Below are positions 4,586 through 12,584 of a stretch of DNA of 20,916 nt, piece after piece. The notes under the pieces are model-generated. The model saw only the letters and a program-made list of their open reading frames with translations, ran no database searches and was not told where the DNA came from. The stretch comes from a virus. The DNA lies in IMG/VR virus record IMGVR_UViG_3300021091_000496, positions 1 to 20,916 of that record; one strand, given 5' to 3'. A program made the position numbers and the translations under genes. Each line of letters opens with the position of its first letter. Positions within the stretch are counted from its first letter, which is position 1.

Positions 4586-5243
4586 AATATATACAGATTA
4601 TGTTTTTTGTATTCCAGGAAAAACCTTTTCTGCAAAATTTTTAATTTCTTGGTCAAATAGTTTATTATATTTAGAAAAAGAATCTATAGATTTTATATAT
4701 ACTAATTTATATAGTTTTTCAGCAGCAATGACAAGAAATGATATGATTAGAAATTTTCCTGGAGAAAAAAATAGCAAAAATATTTTACCTTTTAATAATA
4801 AATTAGAACCTAAAAAAGTAATATTTATTGATGATGATATAACTTGGAGTATTGAAGATTTAAAAAAAATATTATATTCAGATAAAGATATAATTTGTGG
4901 ATTTTATAAAATGGAATCAACAAATTTATATGGTGAAAACAATTTGGCTGCTTTTAAAAACAATAAAAATATTTTAGAATATGAAATTGAAAATGAAACA
5001 AATTTAATAGAATTAGACTCTTGTGGTTTTGGTTTTATAGCAATAAATTTTAAAGTTTTTAAAAATATGACGTTTCCCTGGTTTGAAACTTTTGATTTAG
5101 TAGATCCAAAAAATAATGAAGTTATAAATATAAGTGAGGATGTAGATTTTTGTAGAAAAGCCACAAATTTAGGATATAAAATATATGGTGATCCTACAAT
5201 AAAATTAGGTCATCAAAAACTAAAAACATTGGATTTTAAATAA
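4578..5243 (+). CDS. GT-A type glycosyltransferase
   Basis: This 221-residue protein has a typical GT-A layout. VIFIDDDITW (residues 81-90) carries the DxD-type metal and nucleotide-sugar site. GFGFIAINFKVF (150-161) is an acceptor-side strand, and SEDVDFCRKATNLGYKIYGD (186-205) with H212 resembles the C-terminal ED...GH region of related phage enzymes. It should transfer a sugar to a phage or host target; donor and acceptor are unknown. The ATG at 4578 has a GAGGAAG binding site. The gene is more AT-rich (many Lys, Asn and Ile codons) than the downstream glycosylation genes, which could mean a separate origin. Confidence 0.75.
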   Translation: MNKIYTDYVFCIPGKTFSAKFLISWSNSLLYLEKESIDFIYTNLYSFSAAMTRNDMIRNFPGEKNSKNILPFNNKLEPKKVIFIDDDITWSIEDLKKILYSDKDIICGFYKMESTNLYGENNLAAFKNNKNILEYEIENETNLIELDSCGFGFIAINFKVFKNMTFPWFETFDLVDPKNNEVINISEDVDFCRKATNLGYKIYGDPTIKLGHQKLKTLDFK

Positions 5244-5464
5244 TGAATAATTGGACAAATGAACTTAATGATAAACAAAAAGAAGATGTTTGGAATTTTA
5301 TTGTTTTTACTGTTAAAGAAATACGAGAGCAGATAGCCAAAGATATTGAGGCCACTATTCCACTTTGGAAAGAAAAAGGAATGCTTAAATCTCGTAGAAC
5401 ACAAAAGGCTTTTGAGGCTTCTGCTGCAATTGCTAGAGGGCAGAACGAGCAAATTAATGGCTAA
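5243..5464 (+). CDS. Helical hypothetical protein
   Basis: This 73-residue, highly helical protein contains EIREQIAKDIEATI and FEASAAIARGQNEQ, two blocks also present in the 41-residue protein at 4335-4460. No catalytic motif is seen. It overlaps the upstream stop by one base (TAATG) and the next start by 8 bases (ATGGCTAA), so it is embedded in the glycosylation operon and would be made with it. Confidence 0.6.
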   Translation: MNNWTNELNDKQKEDVWNFIVFTVKEIREQIAKDIEATIPLWKEKGMLKSRRTQKAFEASAAIARGQNEQING

Positions 5465-6416
5465 TATAGTTTTTCTTGGTAACTTTGAAGTACCTTATAG
5501 TAGTGAGAATCATCATGCTAAGTCTTTGGAGTCTCTTGGCCATACCGTGCAAAAACTGCAGGAGAAAAAAGCGGGAAGCACAGAAATATTAAATGCAGCA
5601 TTAAAGTCTAATTTATTCATATGGGTACACACACATAGATGGCAAACTCCAGGATCTAGGTCTATGACTGATGTGCTAAAAGAATTAAAGGCTGCTGGCG
5701 TACCAACTATGACCTATCATTTAGATTTATGGTTTGGCATTGAGCGTGAAAAAGATTTAAAAGGTGATGATTTTTATAAAAGCATAGGTCATTTCTTTGC
5801 TACAGATAAATTAATGTGTGATTGGTTTAATGAAAATACAAGTGTTAAAGGACACTTCTTGCCTGCTGGAGTTTATGATAAAGAGTGTTATATACATTCT
5901 GATTACAATATAAATAACTTTGAGCATGACATAATCTTTGTTGGTAGCAGGGGATATCATCCAGAGCATAAATACCGTCCACAATTAATAGACTTTTTAC
6001 GAAAGACATACGGTAAAAAGTTTTTGCATGTTGGTGGCGATGGAGATACTGGCACTGTTCGTGGTGATGCACTTAATCGTATTTATGCAAAAAGCAAAGT
6101 AGCCATAGGAGATAGTCTTAATATAAACTTTAACTATCCATACTATACAAGTGATAGGTTGTTTGAAAGCACTGGTCGTGGTGGATTTACTATCTACCCT
6201 CGCATAAAAGGACTTGATAAGTATTTTGAAGACGGTAAAGAAATTGTATTTTATGAGCACGGCAACCTTGAAGACCTTAAAGAAAAAATAGATTACTATT
6301 TACTAGATGGAATAACAAGAGAAAAAATAAGAGTTGCTGGTCATGAAAGAATTAAAAAAGAACACACATATGTTCATAGGTGGGCAGTCATATTAGAAAC
6401 TTTAAATATAAAATGA
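5457..6416 (+). CDS. CgeB-like GT-B glycosyltransferase
   Basis: This 319-residue protein begins MANIVFLGNFEVPYSSENHHA, a Rossmann-type first strand, and has YHLDLWFG near residue 92. Its C-terminal third contains the nucleotide-sugar region RLFESTGRGGFTIYPRIKG and EIVFYEH, then a long helix. That tail matches the CgeB/Glyco_trans_1_2 class of GT-B enzymes. It probably transfers a sugar from a nucleotide donor in the cytoplasm. The start is chosen at the ATG (5457) that overlaps the previous stop by 8 bases; the frame is open further upstream only inside another gene. It overlaps the epimerase gene by 4 bases. Confidence 0.8.
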   Translation: MANIVFLGNFEVPYSSENHHAKSLESLGHTVQKLQEKKAGSTEILNAALKSNLFIWVHTHRWQTPGSRSMTDVLKELKAAGVPTMTYHLDLWFGIEREKDLKGDDFYKSIGHFFATDKLMCDWFNENTSVKGHFLPAGVYDKECYIHSDYNINNFEHDIIFVGSRGYHPEHKYRPQLIDFLRKTYGKKFLHVGGDGDTGTVRGDALNRIYAKSKVAIGDSLNINFNYPYYTSDRLFESTGRGGFTIYPRIKGLDKYFEDGKEIVFYEHGNLEDLKEKIDYYLLDGITREKIRVAGHERIKKEHTYVHRWAVILETLNIK

Positions 6417-7297
6417 AATATTTAGTTACTGGTGGCGCTGGATTTATTGGATCAAACCTTGTTGATAAATTAATTAGTCTTGGTCACGATGTTGTTTGTA
6501 TTGATGATGAGTCTGCTGAATGTCATGAGCAATTCTACTGGAATGATAAAGCACAAAACTATAAATATGATATCTGTGATTACGACTTGATTGCACCACT
6601 TTTTAGTGGCGTTGACTGTGTATTTCATGTAGCATCTGATGCAAGAATACAGCCAGCAATATTAAATCCTAAAAAATCTATTCAGTCAAATGCAGTAGGA
6701 ACAGCCAATGTTCTTGAACTTTGTAGGGTAAATAAAGTAGATAGATTAATTTATTCAAGCACATCCTCTGCTTATGGTAAAAAAGCCTTGCTACCAAACC
6801 AAGAAATACAACCATCTGATCCATTAACTCCATACTCTACTGCCAAAGTTTTTGGTGAAAACCTTGCAAGAGTTTACTTTAATCTTTATGGATTAAAAAC
6901 AATTTCACTTAGATACTTTAATGTTTACGGAGATAGACAACCATTAAAAGGTCAATACGCCCCAGTAATTGGACTATTCTTAAAACAAAAAAGTGAAGAA
7001 AGACCATTAACAATAGTTGGAGATGGTTCTCAACGCAGAGATTTTACACATATATCAGACGTAGTACATGCAAACATTCTTGCATCTGAGGTTTACAATG
7101 GCTTTGGAGAAGTATATAACATTGGCTATGGAAGTAATTATTCTATACTTGAGATTGCTAATATGATATCAAATGATATTAAATTTATACCGCCAAGAAT
7201 TGGGGAAGTAAAAGAAACTCTTGCATCTAATTTAAAGTTTAAAAAATTAACCAATTGGACTCCACAGACATCATTAGTTAGTTGGTTAAGATCATGA
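6413..7297 (+). CDS. NAD-dependent sugar epimerase/dehydratase
   Basis: This 294-residue protein belongs to the extended short-chain dehydrogenase family. The NAD site GGAGFIG is at residues 7-13, an acidic residue pair (D31/D32) follows strand two, and the catalytic elements are the Ser-Thr cluster near 115-119 and Y141-x3-K145 (PYSTAK). R-Y-F-N-V-Y-G is the substrate loop. It most resembles UDP-glucose/UDP-GlcNAc 4-epimerases and would supply a modified nucleotide sugar to the neighbouring transferases. It ends somewhat short, at ...TNWTPQTSLVSWLRS, without the long C-terminal helix of typical members. It is joined on both sides by ATGA overlaps. Confidence 0.88.
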   Translation: MKYLVTGGAGFIGSNLVDKLISLGHDVVCIDDESAECHEQFYWNDKAQNYKYDICDYDLIAPLFSGVDCVFHVASDARIQPAILNPKKSIQSNAVGTANVLELCRVNKVDRLIYSSTSSAYGKKALLPNQEIQPSDPLTPYSTAKVFGENLARVYFNLYGLKTISLRYFNVYGDRQPLKGQYAPVIGLFLKQKSEERPLTIVGDGSQRRDFTHISDVVHANILASEVYNGFGEVYNIGYGSNYSILEIANMISNDIKFIPPRIGEVKETLASNLKFKKLTNWTPQTSLVSWLRS

Positions 7298-8007
7298 CAG
7301 AAATGATTAAAGCAACTATTAATGGAGAGTTTGAAATAATTTTACCTAAACATCGTGCTCATAGGCCAGAATGGTATACAGAAAAAGGTTGGGAAAAAAA
7401 TAGATTAAGTTCAATGCATAAAAATCTTGGAACAAAAGATGTGGTTTATTATGTTGGTGGCGAAGAGGGAGAAATGGTTGCTCTTTGTCAAATGTGGGGT
7501 GCAAAAGTAGTAGTGTTTGAACCAAATCCAAAAGTTTGGTCACATTACCCATTGATATGGGAAAACAACAATCTTAACAAACCATTAGCCTGTATTCCTG
7601 GATTTGCATCTGATAATATAAACAATCTTGTAAGAATTTATCATAATGAGTGGCCACCAGAAGTAAATAATGAAATTGAGGCAGCACATGGCTTTAAAGA
7701 ATTATATTTAGAAGGTAATAATTATGGTCAAATAACAATAGATTCTTGTGTTTATGATCATAATATTGTTCCGCCTACCGCAATTTCTTTGGATGTAGAA
7801 GGTAGCGAAGGTCGTGTTTTAAAGGGCGCAGAAGCCGTTTTAAGGCAGTTTAAACCAAAGATATGGCTATCTGGTCACCCAGAGTTTATGATGCAACAAT
7901 GGAATGAATACTTATACGATTTAAGATTTTGGTTATGGGAATTAGGATATAAAGAAACATTGCTTGACTATCAGCATGAAGTACACTTGTATTATGAATC
8001 AATATGA
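7294..8007 (+). CDS. FkbM-like SAM-dependent methyltransferase
   Basis: This 237-residue protein shows a Rossmann methyltransferase pattern. VGGEEGEMVALC (54-65) stands in for the SAM-binding motif I, VVVFEPNP (72-79) for motif II, and SLDVEGSEGRVLKGAEAVL (165-183) for the hallmark FkbM 'D-(V/I)-E-G' block, followed by KPKIWLSGHPE. FkbM-type enzymes methylate sugar hydroxyls. In this operon it may cap a transferred sugar. Motif I is atypical (GGEEGE rather than the usual D-x-G-x-N-x-G), so activity should be treated as probable rather than certain. It overlaps neighbours by 4 bases upstream and 14 bases downstream. Confidence 0.78.
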   Translation: MTEMIKATINGEFEIILPKHRAHRPEWYTEKGWEKNRLSSMHKNLGTKDVVYYVGGEEGEMVALCQMWGAKVVVFEPNPKVWSHYPLIWENNNLNKPLACIPGFASDNINNLVRIYHNEWPPEVNNEIEAAHGFKELYLEGNNYGQITIDSCVYDHNIVPPTAISLDVEGSEGRVLKGAEAVLRQFKPKIWLSGHPEFMMQQWNEYLYDLRFWLWELGYKETLLDYQHEVHLYYESI

Positions 8008-8848
8008 AGCATATCTTTATTCAGTTAAAGAAGAGGATTGTGCTGCTGATAAATGGGATTACGGTTTATTAAAAGAATTTTTTACTAAAAATAAAATAAA
8101 ACCAGTTAAAGTAACCTCATTATCTAACGCAGATAGGGCTTTTGTAGTTATTCCTGGACCACAAAATATAGATTTTGAAGATCAAATATCTGAAGAGTTA
8201 AACAAAATAAGCAGGGTAGTTTTATTTATTACTGGAGATGAAAGTGCTACATTTAAAGTTGATAGGATAAAACATGACAATATTGAGATTTGGATTCAAT
8301 ACCCTCACAGAAAACATTCACAATATAATAAATTGGCGCTAGGTGTTCCACAACATTTGTCAAAAAATTTACCAGAATATCAAAATAAAATCTATGATGT
8401 GTTTTTTTCAGGACAGATAACACATCAAAGAAGACAAGAACTTGCAATTGCTATGCCCAACATACCAAACTCTTTTTATAACCCAACAACTGGGTTTGCA
8501 GAAGGCTTAAGACCAAAACCATATTACGATAAAATGTTTTTGTCAAAGATTGTTCCCTGTCCTAGTGGAGCAATGGTTGTTGATTCATTTAGATTTTATG
8601 AGGCAATTGAAATGCTTTGTTTGCCAATAGGAGATAGGCTAGATTCAAAAATGCAAAATACAGATTTTTTTAATTTTTTATTTGAAGGAAATCATTCAAT
8701 AAAGACTGTTGAAAATTGGCAGCAAATGCCTGATCTGTTGCCTGAGTTATTAAATAATTATGTATCTGAAATACATCAAATAGTCTGTTGGTGGATTAAA
8801 TACAAAAGAGATTTGTTTATTGAATTAATGAGGCAAGTAAATGCATAA
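7994..8848 (+). CDS. Exostosin-like glycosyltransferase
   Basis: This 284-residue protein has a C-terminal half with the exostosin (GT47-like) order. VFFSGQITHQRRQEL (136-150) comes first, then GFAEGLRPKPYYDKMFLSK (167-185), then PCPSGAMVVDSFRFYEAIEMLCLPI (188-212). The 'P-x-G ... D-S-x-R-x-x-E-A ... P-I' run is the nucleotide-sugar half of the family. No membrane segment is visible, so it should be cytoplasmic. The chosen ATG at 7994 overlaps the methyltransferase gene by 14 bases; nearby alternatives are out of frame. Sugar specificity is unknown. Confidence 0.72.
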   Translation: MNQYEAYLYSVKEEDCAADKWDYGLLKEFFTKNKIKPVKVTSLSNADRAFVVIPGPQNIDFEDQISEELNKISRVVLFITGDESATFKVDRIKHDNIEIWIQYPHRKHSQYNKLALGVPQHLSKNLPEYQNKIYDVFFSGQITHQRRQELAIAMPNIPNSFYNPTTGFAEGLRPKPYYDKMFLSKIVPCPSGAMVVDSFRFYEAIEMLCLPIGDRLDSKMQNTDFFNFLFEGNHSIKTVENWQQMPDLLPELLNNYVSEIHQIVCWWIKYKRDLFIELMRQVNA

Positions 8849-9602
8849 AAGAGATATAACAATTGTTATGGCTACATCTGTAATTCCAGATCACCCAAGT
8901 ACAACAATGATAGAACAAACTATTAGTGATGTTCGTGTTCATTTTCCAGACAACGAAATTATTATGCAAATAGATGGTCTTAGGGAAGAACAAAAAAATC
9001 GTAAAAAAGATTACGATGAGTATAAAAGTCGCGTTTTATGGAAATGTTTGCACGGAGATAAAAACATTTTGCCTTTTGTGTTTAAAGAGCATAGTCATCA
9101 AACTAACATGATGCGTCAGACTATTGGTGAAATTAAAACACCCCTTCTTCTTTATGTTGAGGGCGATGCTCCACTAACTCCAGACATGCCAATAGATTGG
9201 GACAAATGTTTGGATATGTTTGAATACAATAAGGCTAATACTATTCGTTTTCACTATGAAGCAAAAATACCAAAAGATCATGAAGATCTTATGTTTGGTT
9301 TAGAAGATGGTTTTATGAAAACTATGCAATGGAGTCAGCGACCACATTTAAGTAGAAAAAAATACTACAAAGATATTGTGCTTCCAAGATGTAAAGATAA
9401 ATTTTTTATAGAAGATACTTTTCATGGAGCAATTCAAGATGATATATATCCATATAGTAAATTTAGTCAAGAAGGTTGGGATATGCACAAACTTTGGATA
9501 TATCATCCTGAAGACAATATCAAAAGGTCTTATCATTTAGATGGTCGTCAGGGTACCCGCAAATTTACAGTAGACGATGAAACTTGGGGGTATAAAGAAT
9601 GA
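8841..9602 (+). CDS. GT-A like glycosyltransferase
   Basis: This 253-residue protein starts with DITIVMATSVIPDHPSTTM, a GT-A first strand, and has DNEIIMQIDG. LLLYVEGDAPLTPD (102-115) supplies a D-x-P variant of the DxD metal site. The C-terminal half has a conserved-looking MQWSQRPHLSRKKYYKD, IEDTFHG and RSYHLDGR. I recognise the overall pattern from glycosyltransferase-like proteins of phages and glycan clusters, but the exact family is uncertain. It overlaps its upstream neighbour by 8 bases (ATGCATAA) and the next gene by 4 bases. Confidence 0.65.
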   Translation: MHKRDITIVMATSVIPDHPSTTMIEQTISDVRVHFPDNEIIMQIDGLREEQKNRKKDYDEYKSRVLWKCLHGDKNILPFVFKEHSHQTNMMRQTIGEIKTPLLLYVEGDAPLTPDMPIDWDKCLDMFEYNKANTIRFHYEAKIPKDHEDLMFGLEDGFMKTMQWSQRPHLSRKKYYKDIVLPRCKDKFFIEDTFHGAIQDDIYPYSKFSQEGWDMHKLWIYHPEDNIKRSYHLDGRQGTRKFTVDDETWGYKE

Positions 9603-10636
9603 GACTAGGAATTATAGCAAGATCAGACAACACTGGCTTAGGTAATCAAACCAGGGAATTAGTTGATATGCTTAGTCCCGATAAGATTCTTTTAATTGAT
9701 TCTACTCCATTTAATAATAACAAGCAGCACCCAGAGTGGTATAGCAAGTACAGTTGTATTAAAACACATGGATTTCCATCTGTTCAACAGGTAAAAATGT
9801 TTTTAGGAGATGTAGATGTTGTTTTAAGTTGTGAAACTTTTTATGATCAAAACTTTATAAGGTTTGCAAATAAACGTGGGGTAAAAACTATTTTGCAGTA
9901 CAATTATGAGTTGTTTGGTCATTTAACAAACCCAGAATTACCACTACCAACCATATTGCTATCACCTAGTTTGTGGCAAATTGAAACAATTCAAAGTATG
10001 TTCGGAGATAGAACAAAGGTAATTCACCTTCCACCTCCAACTAATCCTGAATTGTTTGCAAATGTAAAAAATAATAACATGTCTAAATCACATAATAGGT
10101 TATTGCACATTGCTGGGAAAAAAGCAGCCAAAGATAGAAACGGCACTGAAACCGTAATCAATATGTTAAAACATTCTAAAGAAGATTATGAGTTAATTAT
10201 TAGAAGTCAAAGTGAAATAATAACACATGTAACAGATTCAAGATTAAAAATTGAAGTTGGCAACCCAGAAAACAGAGAAGACTTATATAATGGCTTTGAC
10301 GCTATGATATTGCCAAGACGATATGCGGGGTTGTGTTTGCCAATGAATGAGGCTTTGCTTTCTGGTCTACCCGTTTTTATGACAAATGTTTCACCTAACA
10401 ATCAAATCTTGCCACAAGATTGGTTAATTGAATCAGATCCGATAGGAACAATTAGAACAAAGGTCAGAATTAATTTGTTTGAAGCAAACAATGTTTTGTT
10501 AGCGCAAACAATTGATAGTTATATGTCTGTAAATGATAAAACTAGTTATAAAGAACAGGCTTATAATCTAGGATTGAATAACTTTGCACCAACAATACTT
10601 AAGAGTAAATACTTAGAACTCATTTCTCAAATTTAG
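9599..10636 (+). CDS. GT4-type (GT-B) glycosyltransferase
   Basis: This 345-residue protein has a GT-B pattern. The N-terminal glycine-rich loop is RSDNTGLGNQTRELVD (8-23), a linker segment is HLPPPTNPELF, and the C-terminal domain starts at LLHIAGKKAAKDRNGTE. The donor site is the GT4 'E' block, DLYNGFDAMILPRRYAG then LCLPMNEALLSGLPVFMT, near 228-262. It should transfer a sugar from a nucleotide donor with retention of configuration, as GT4 enzymes do. It is the last gene of the plus-strand operon. Its 3' end overlaps the convergent Stealth-like gene by 17 bases. Confidence 0.8.
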   Translation: MRLGIIARSDNTGLGNQTRELVDMLSPDKILLIDSTPFNNNKQHPEWYSKYSCIKTHGFPSVQQVKMFLGDVDVVLSCETFYDQNFIRFANKRGVKTILQYNYELFGHLTNPELPLPTILLSPSLWQIETIQSMFGDRTKVIHLPPPTNPELFANVKNNNMSKSHNRLLHIAGKKAAKDRNGTETVINMLKHSKEDYELIIRSQSEIITHVTDSRLKIEVGNPENREDLYNGFDAMILPRRYAGLCLPMNEALLSGLPVFMTNVSPNNQILPQDWLIESDPIGTIRTKVRINLFEANNVLLAQTIDSYMSVNDKTSYKEQAYNLGLNNFAPTILKSKYLELISQI

Positions 10637-11312
10637 TTTTTTTATTAAATTTGTCTTTAAGAATTTTATTAAATATATTATTAAAAGAACTGTCTGCGCT
10701 GGATAAATAGGTGTGACTATCTATGTTTAAATTATAAGACTTAAGGACCAAAGGTCCGCTAGTATAAACCTTTACATCCTGCATCTCTGTACCGCCAACC
10801 TCAAACTTATTTCCGTATATAGATCTCCACAAAAATTGATCAATAAGTTCTAAAACTGTTTTTAACTTTTCTTTTTCCATGATCATAGGAACATGGAGTT
10901 CATAGTCTAGTGGATTTTCAAAACCTAACGCTTTAAGTTTTTTATATGTGCCTGAAAGTTTTCTGGTGTATTGAGAGTTGCCATTTAGTTTTTGATATAG
11001 GTTTATTTTATTTAATAGGTAACCGCCATGAAAGTTTTCTATTTTGTCTATTTTTTTAATAATATAAAAGTCATCATTCATTAAAACAAATGATTCTGAT
11101 ATCTGATCTGAGTTAGAAATTGTTTTTAGATTTTCTACAGCATTTTTATATTTTGATTCTTTTTGTTCTACATTTATATAATTGCCTGCATACCAGTCAG
11201 GTTTGCCACCAACCACCCATATGTTTGAATCTGGAAAACTTTCAACAACAGATCTAATAGAATACTTTAACTCTTCGTTAACGCCTTCTTTACATATATA
11301 TACAAAATCCAT
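10620..11312 (-). CDS. Stealth-like sugar-phosphate transferase / phage glycosyltransferase
   Basis: This 230-residue protein opens with MDFVYICKEGVNEELKYSIRS, then IWVVGGKPDW (31-40), FVLMNDDFYII (75-85) and NPLDYELHVPM (133-143), and later FEVGGTEMQDVKVY. These blocks match the central region of Stealth-type hexose-1-phosphate transferases and related mycobacteriophage proteins; the DD pair at 80-81 is the likely metal site. It faces the glycosylation operon and probably belongs to the same module, although on its own promoter. A TATAAT box at 11322-11327 lies 9 bases before the ATG, and GGGAG lies in between, so both leadered and near-leaderless translation are possible. Confidence 0.75.
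   Translation of the reverse strand: MDFVYICKEGVNEELKYSIRSVVESFPDSNIWVVGGKPDWYAGNYINVEQKESKYKNAVENLKTISNSDQISESFVLMNDDFYIIKKIDKIENFHGGYLLNKINLYQKLNGNSQYTRKLSGTYKKLKALGFENPLDYELHVPMIMEKEKLKTVLELIDQFLWRSIYGNKFEVGGTEMQDVKVYTSGPLVLKSYNLNIDSHTYLSSADSSFNNIFNKILKDKFNKKTKFEK
10628..10653. terminator. Possible bidirectional terminator hairpin
   Basis: CAAATTTA (10628-10635) pairs perfectly with TAAATTTG (10646-10653) around a T-rich 10-base loop. It straddles the convergent end of two genes. The stem is AT-rich and the T-run is in the loop instead of after the stem, so strength is doubtful. Confidence 0.3.
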
Positions 11313-11319
11313 GATTCTC

Positions 11320-11362
11320 CCATTATAAAAAATAAAGAGGGCAAGTTTTTAAGTTTGCCCTC
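11320..11362 (-). terminator. Intrinsic terminator of the minus-strand block
   Basis: On the minus strand a perfect 8-base-pair stem, GAGGGCAA (11337-11344) with TTGCCCTC (11355-11362) around a 10-base loop, is followed by a T-rich tract (11320-11336). It begins 15 bases beyond the stop of the holin-like gene. The tract also contains the TATAAT box of the following gene, so one unit ends where the next begins. Confidence 0.75.
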
Positions 11363-11377
11363 CTTATCAAAAACAAA

Positions 11378-11647
11378 CTACTTTTTCTTAGCAGCCTTCT
11401 TTTTTGGTGCACTTTTAACAGGCACAATCTTGCCAAGAGCATCTGAAATAACACCAGTATCTGGTAATACGCCAAACGCTTTGTCATTAGGATTGAGCGC
11501 TCTCAATGCAACGGGCGCTAAAGCAGCAACTAATGCCGTCCATAGATCCTTTGGATCTGTTACGCCAGCCATGTAAAGTGCAATTGCTGAACCAAGAACG
11601 GAGCGTCCGTATGATGCCAGCATTGCTTTTGTCTTATCATTAATCAT
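11378..11647 (-). CDS. Holin-like small membrane protein
   Basis: This 89-residue protein has two weakly hydrophobic helices, about residues 15-28 (RSVLGSAIALYMAG) and 35-53 (LWTALVAALAPVALRAL). These are followed by NPNDKAFG and a strongly basic tail ending in AKKK repeats. The order of two membrane helices, an N-P-N-D turn and a Lys-rich C-terminus recalls actinophage holin-like proteins, but it might also be another membrane or DNA-associated basic protein. The ATG at 11647 has the best ribosome binding site in the window, AGGAGG 4 bases upstream, which suggests high expression. The 83-base gap on its 5' side may hold its promoter, which I could not identify. An intrinsic terminator follows. 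Confidence 0.5.
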   Translation of the reverse strand: MINDKTKAMLASYGRSVLGSAIALYMAGVTDPKDLWTALVAALAPVALRALNPNDKAFGVLPDTGVISDALGKIVPVKSAPKKKAAKKK

Positions 11648-11730
11648 TTTTCCTCCTAGGATATGATTCATTGTTTGTTAATTTGAAAGCAGCAAACAAA
11701 ATACTGCATTCAAAACCTATATATTTCATA

Positions 11731-12090
11731 TTATTTTTCTTTCTTAATTTCTGGTAATAGTGCTAAAAGTTTTTCAGAGTAGTTTGCCAAACCTTTATTT
11801 TTTAATTCATCTGAAACTTCTCTAATTGTTTTTTGTGACTGCTCAATATACTCAAAAGCCCAGTCTCTTGAATCAGAAAGGAATTTAATAAAGTTTTCTT
11901 TATGAACAGCATCGTCAGATATACCTATACTATCTTTTACTTGAAAACTTAATTCTTGAAGGGCCTTGTTTTTAATAAAAAGATCATTCAATAACAAGTT
12001 AGATTCTTTTAATTGTTGGAAGGTCGCCCAATATGCTATTGCAAATGAAAATGACAGAGTACTTAAAAATATTATAAACAACATCTCCAT
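11731..12090 (-). CDS. Membrane-anchored coiled-coil protein
   Basis: This 119-residue protein has one N-terminal membrane segment (about 4-22, LFIIFLSTLSFSFAIAYW). A long helical, charged region follows with KENFIKFLSDSRDWAFEYIEQSQKT and more heptad-like stretches. It is likely anchored in the inner membrane with its bulk in the cytoplasm. Similar short proteins occur in actinophages without a known role. The ATG at 12090 lies 7 bases after TACAAT (12098-12103), a leaderless spacing; the second codon pair contains another ATG. It starts 5 bases beyond the upstream repair gene. Confidence 0.6.
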   Translation of the reverse strand: MEMLFIIFLSTLSFSFAIAYWATFQQLKESNLLLNDLFIKNKALQELSFQVKDSIGISDDAVHKENFIKFLSDSRDWAFEYIEQSQKTIREVSDELKNKGLANYSEKLLALLPEIKKEK

Positions 12091-12095
12091 AGTAT

Positions 12096-12584
12096 CTATT
12101 GTACTCTATCTCTAATTACGTGAGTTGCCCAGTAATAAAGACATTTTTCACAGCATGGTTTATTATTTATATTTTTTGTGTCTGTATAAAACATAGAATA
12201 ATATATAGGATCTTTACGATAAAGGTTGGCTCTATGGGTAATATTGACACGATTTACATGAGATACCGTGCTCCAGAGTGGCTTATCAGTGCCCCACAAA
12301 TGCCCAGAAACGGCCTCCAGAGCATCTAGGTTAGCCTCATTGCCATCTGTCCTAATACCCCTAAGCCTAGCCTCTTTAATCATGGTATTAGTGTATATAC
12401 GCAAAGATCTTTCTGCATTCTTCCACATAAGTACTGCTGGATGATTACGCCAAGCACCAGAAGGTGATTTGCCAGAAAGAATTTTTAGAATTTGATAAGA
12501 CTCCAATATTTGTTTATTTAATCTTTTATTATCTAATATTTCTGCACATTGCTTGTAATCTGTGTAAGGTAAAAAGGTTTGCAT
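12096..12584 (-). CDS. Pyr_excise-family DNA repair protein (MSMEG_6728-like)
   Basis: This 162-residue protein begins MQTFLPYTDYKQCAEILDNKR, the family hallmark (MQTFLPY...LD..RL.KQ..E), followed by WRNHPAVLMWKNAE and a helical IKEARLRGIRTD block. The family includes T4 DenV, a pyrimidine-dimer glycosylase that starts repair of UV damage. Actinobacterial members are usually annotated only as MSMEG_6728-like. Close to the C-terminus it adds CCEKCLYYWATH, a possible zinc knuckle that I do not associate with the basic family. A role in repairing UV-damaged phage DNA would suit a surface-water phage but is inference. It overlaps the upstream stop by one base (TAATG). Confidence 0.78.
   Translation of the reverse strand: MQTFLPYTDYKQCAEILDNKRLNKQILESYQILKILSGKSPSGAWRNHPAVLMWKNAERSLRIYTNTMIKEARLRGIRTDGNEANLDALEAVSGHLWGTDKPLWSTVSHVNRVNITHRANLYRKDPIYYSMFYTDTKNINNKPCCEKCLYYWATHVIRDRVQ

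Noticed and set aside
4904-5452. Two minus-strand frames opposite the first glycosyltransferase and its neighbour
   Set aside because: They are Phe/Ile/Ser-rich shadows of AT-rich coding DNA and lack start signals and recognisable motifs.
11355-11576. A plus-strand frame of 73 residues opposite the holin-like gene
   Set aside because: The minus-strand frame has a perfect AGGAGG site and a terminator behind it. The plus-strand frame starts inside that terminator.
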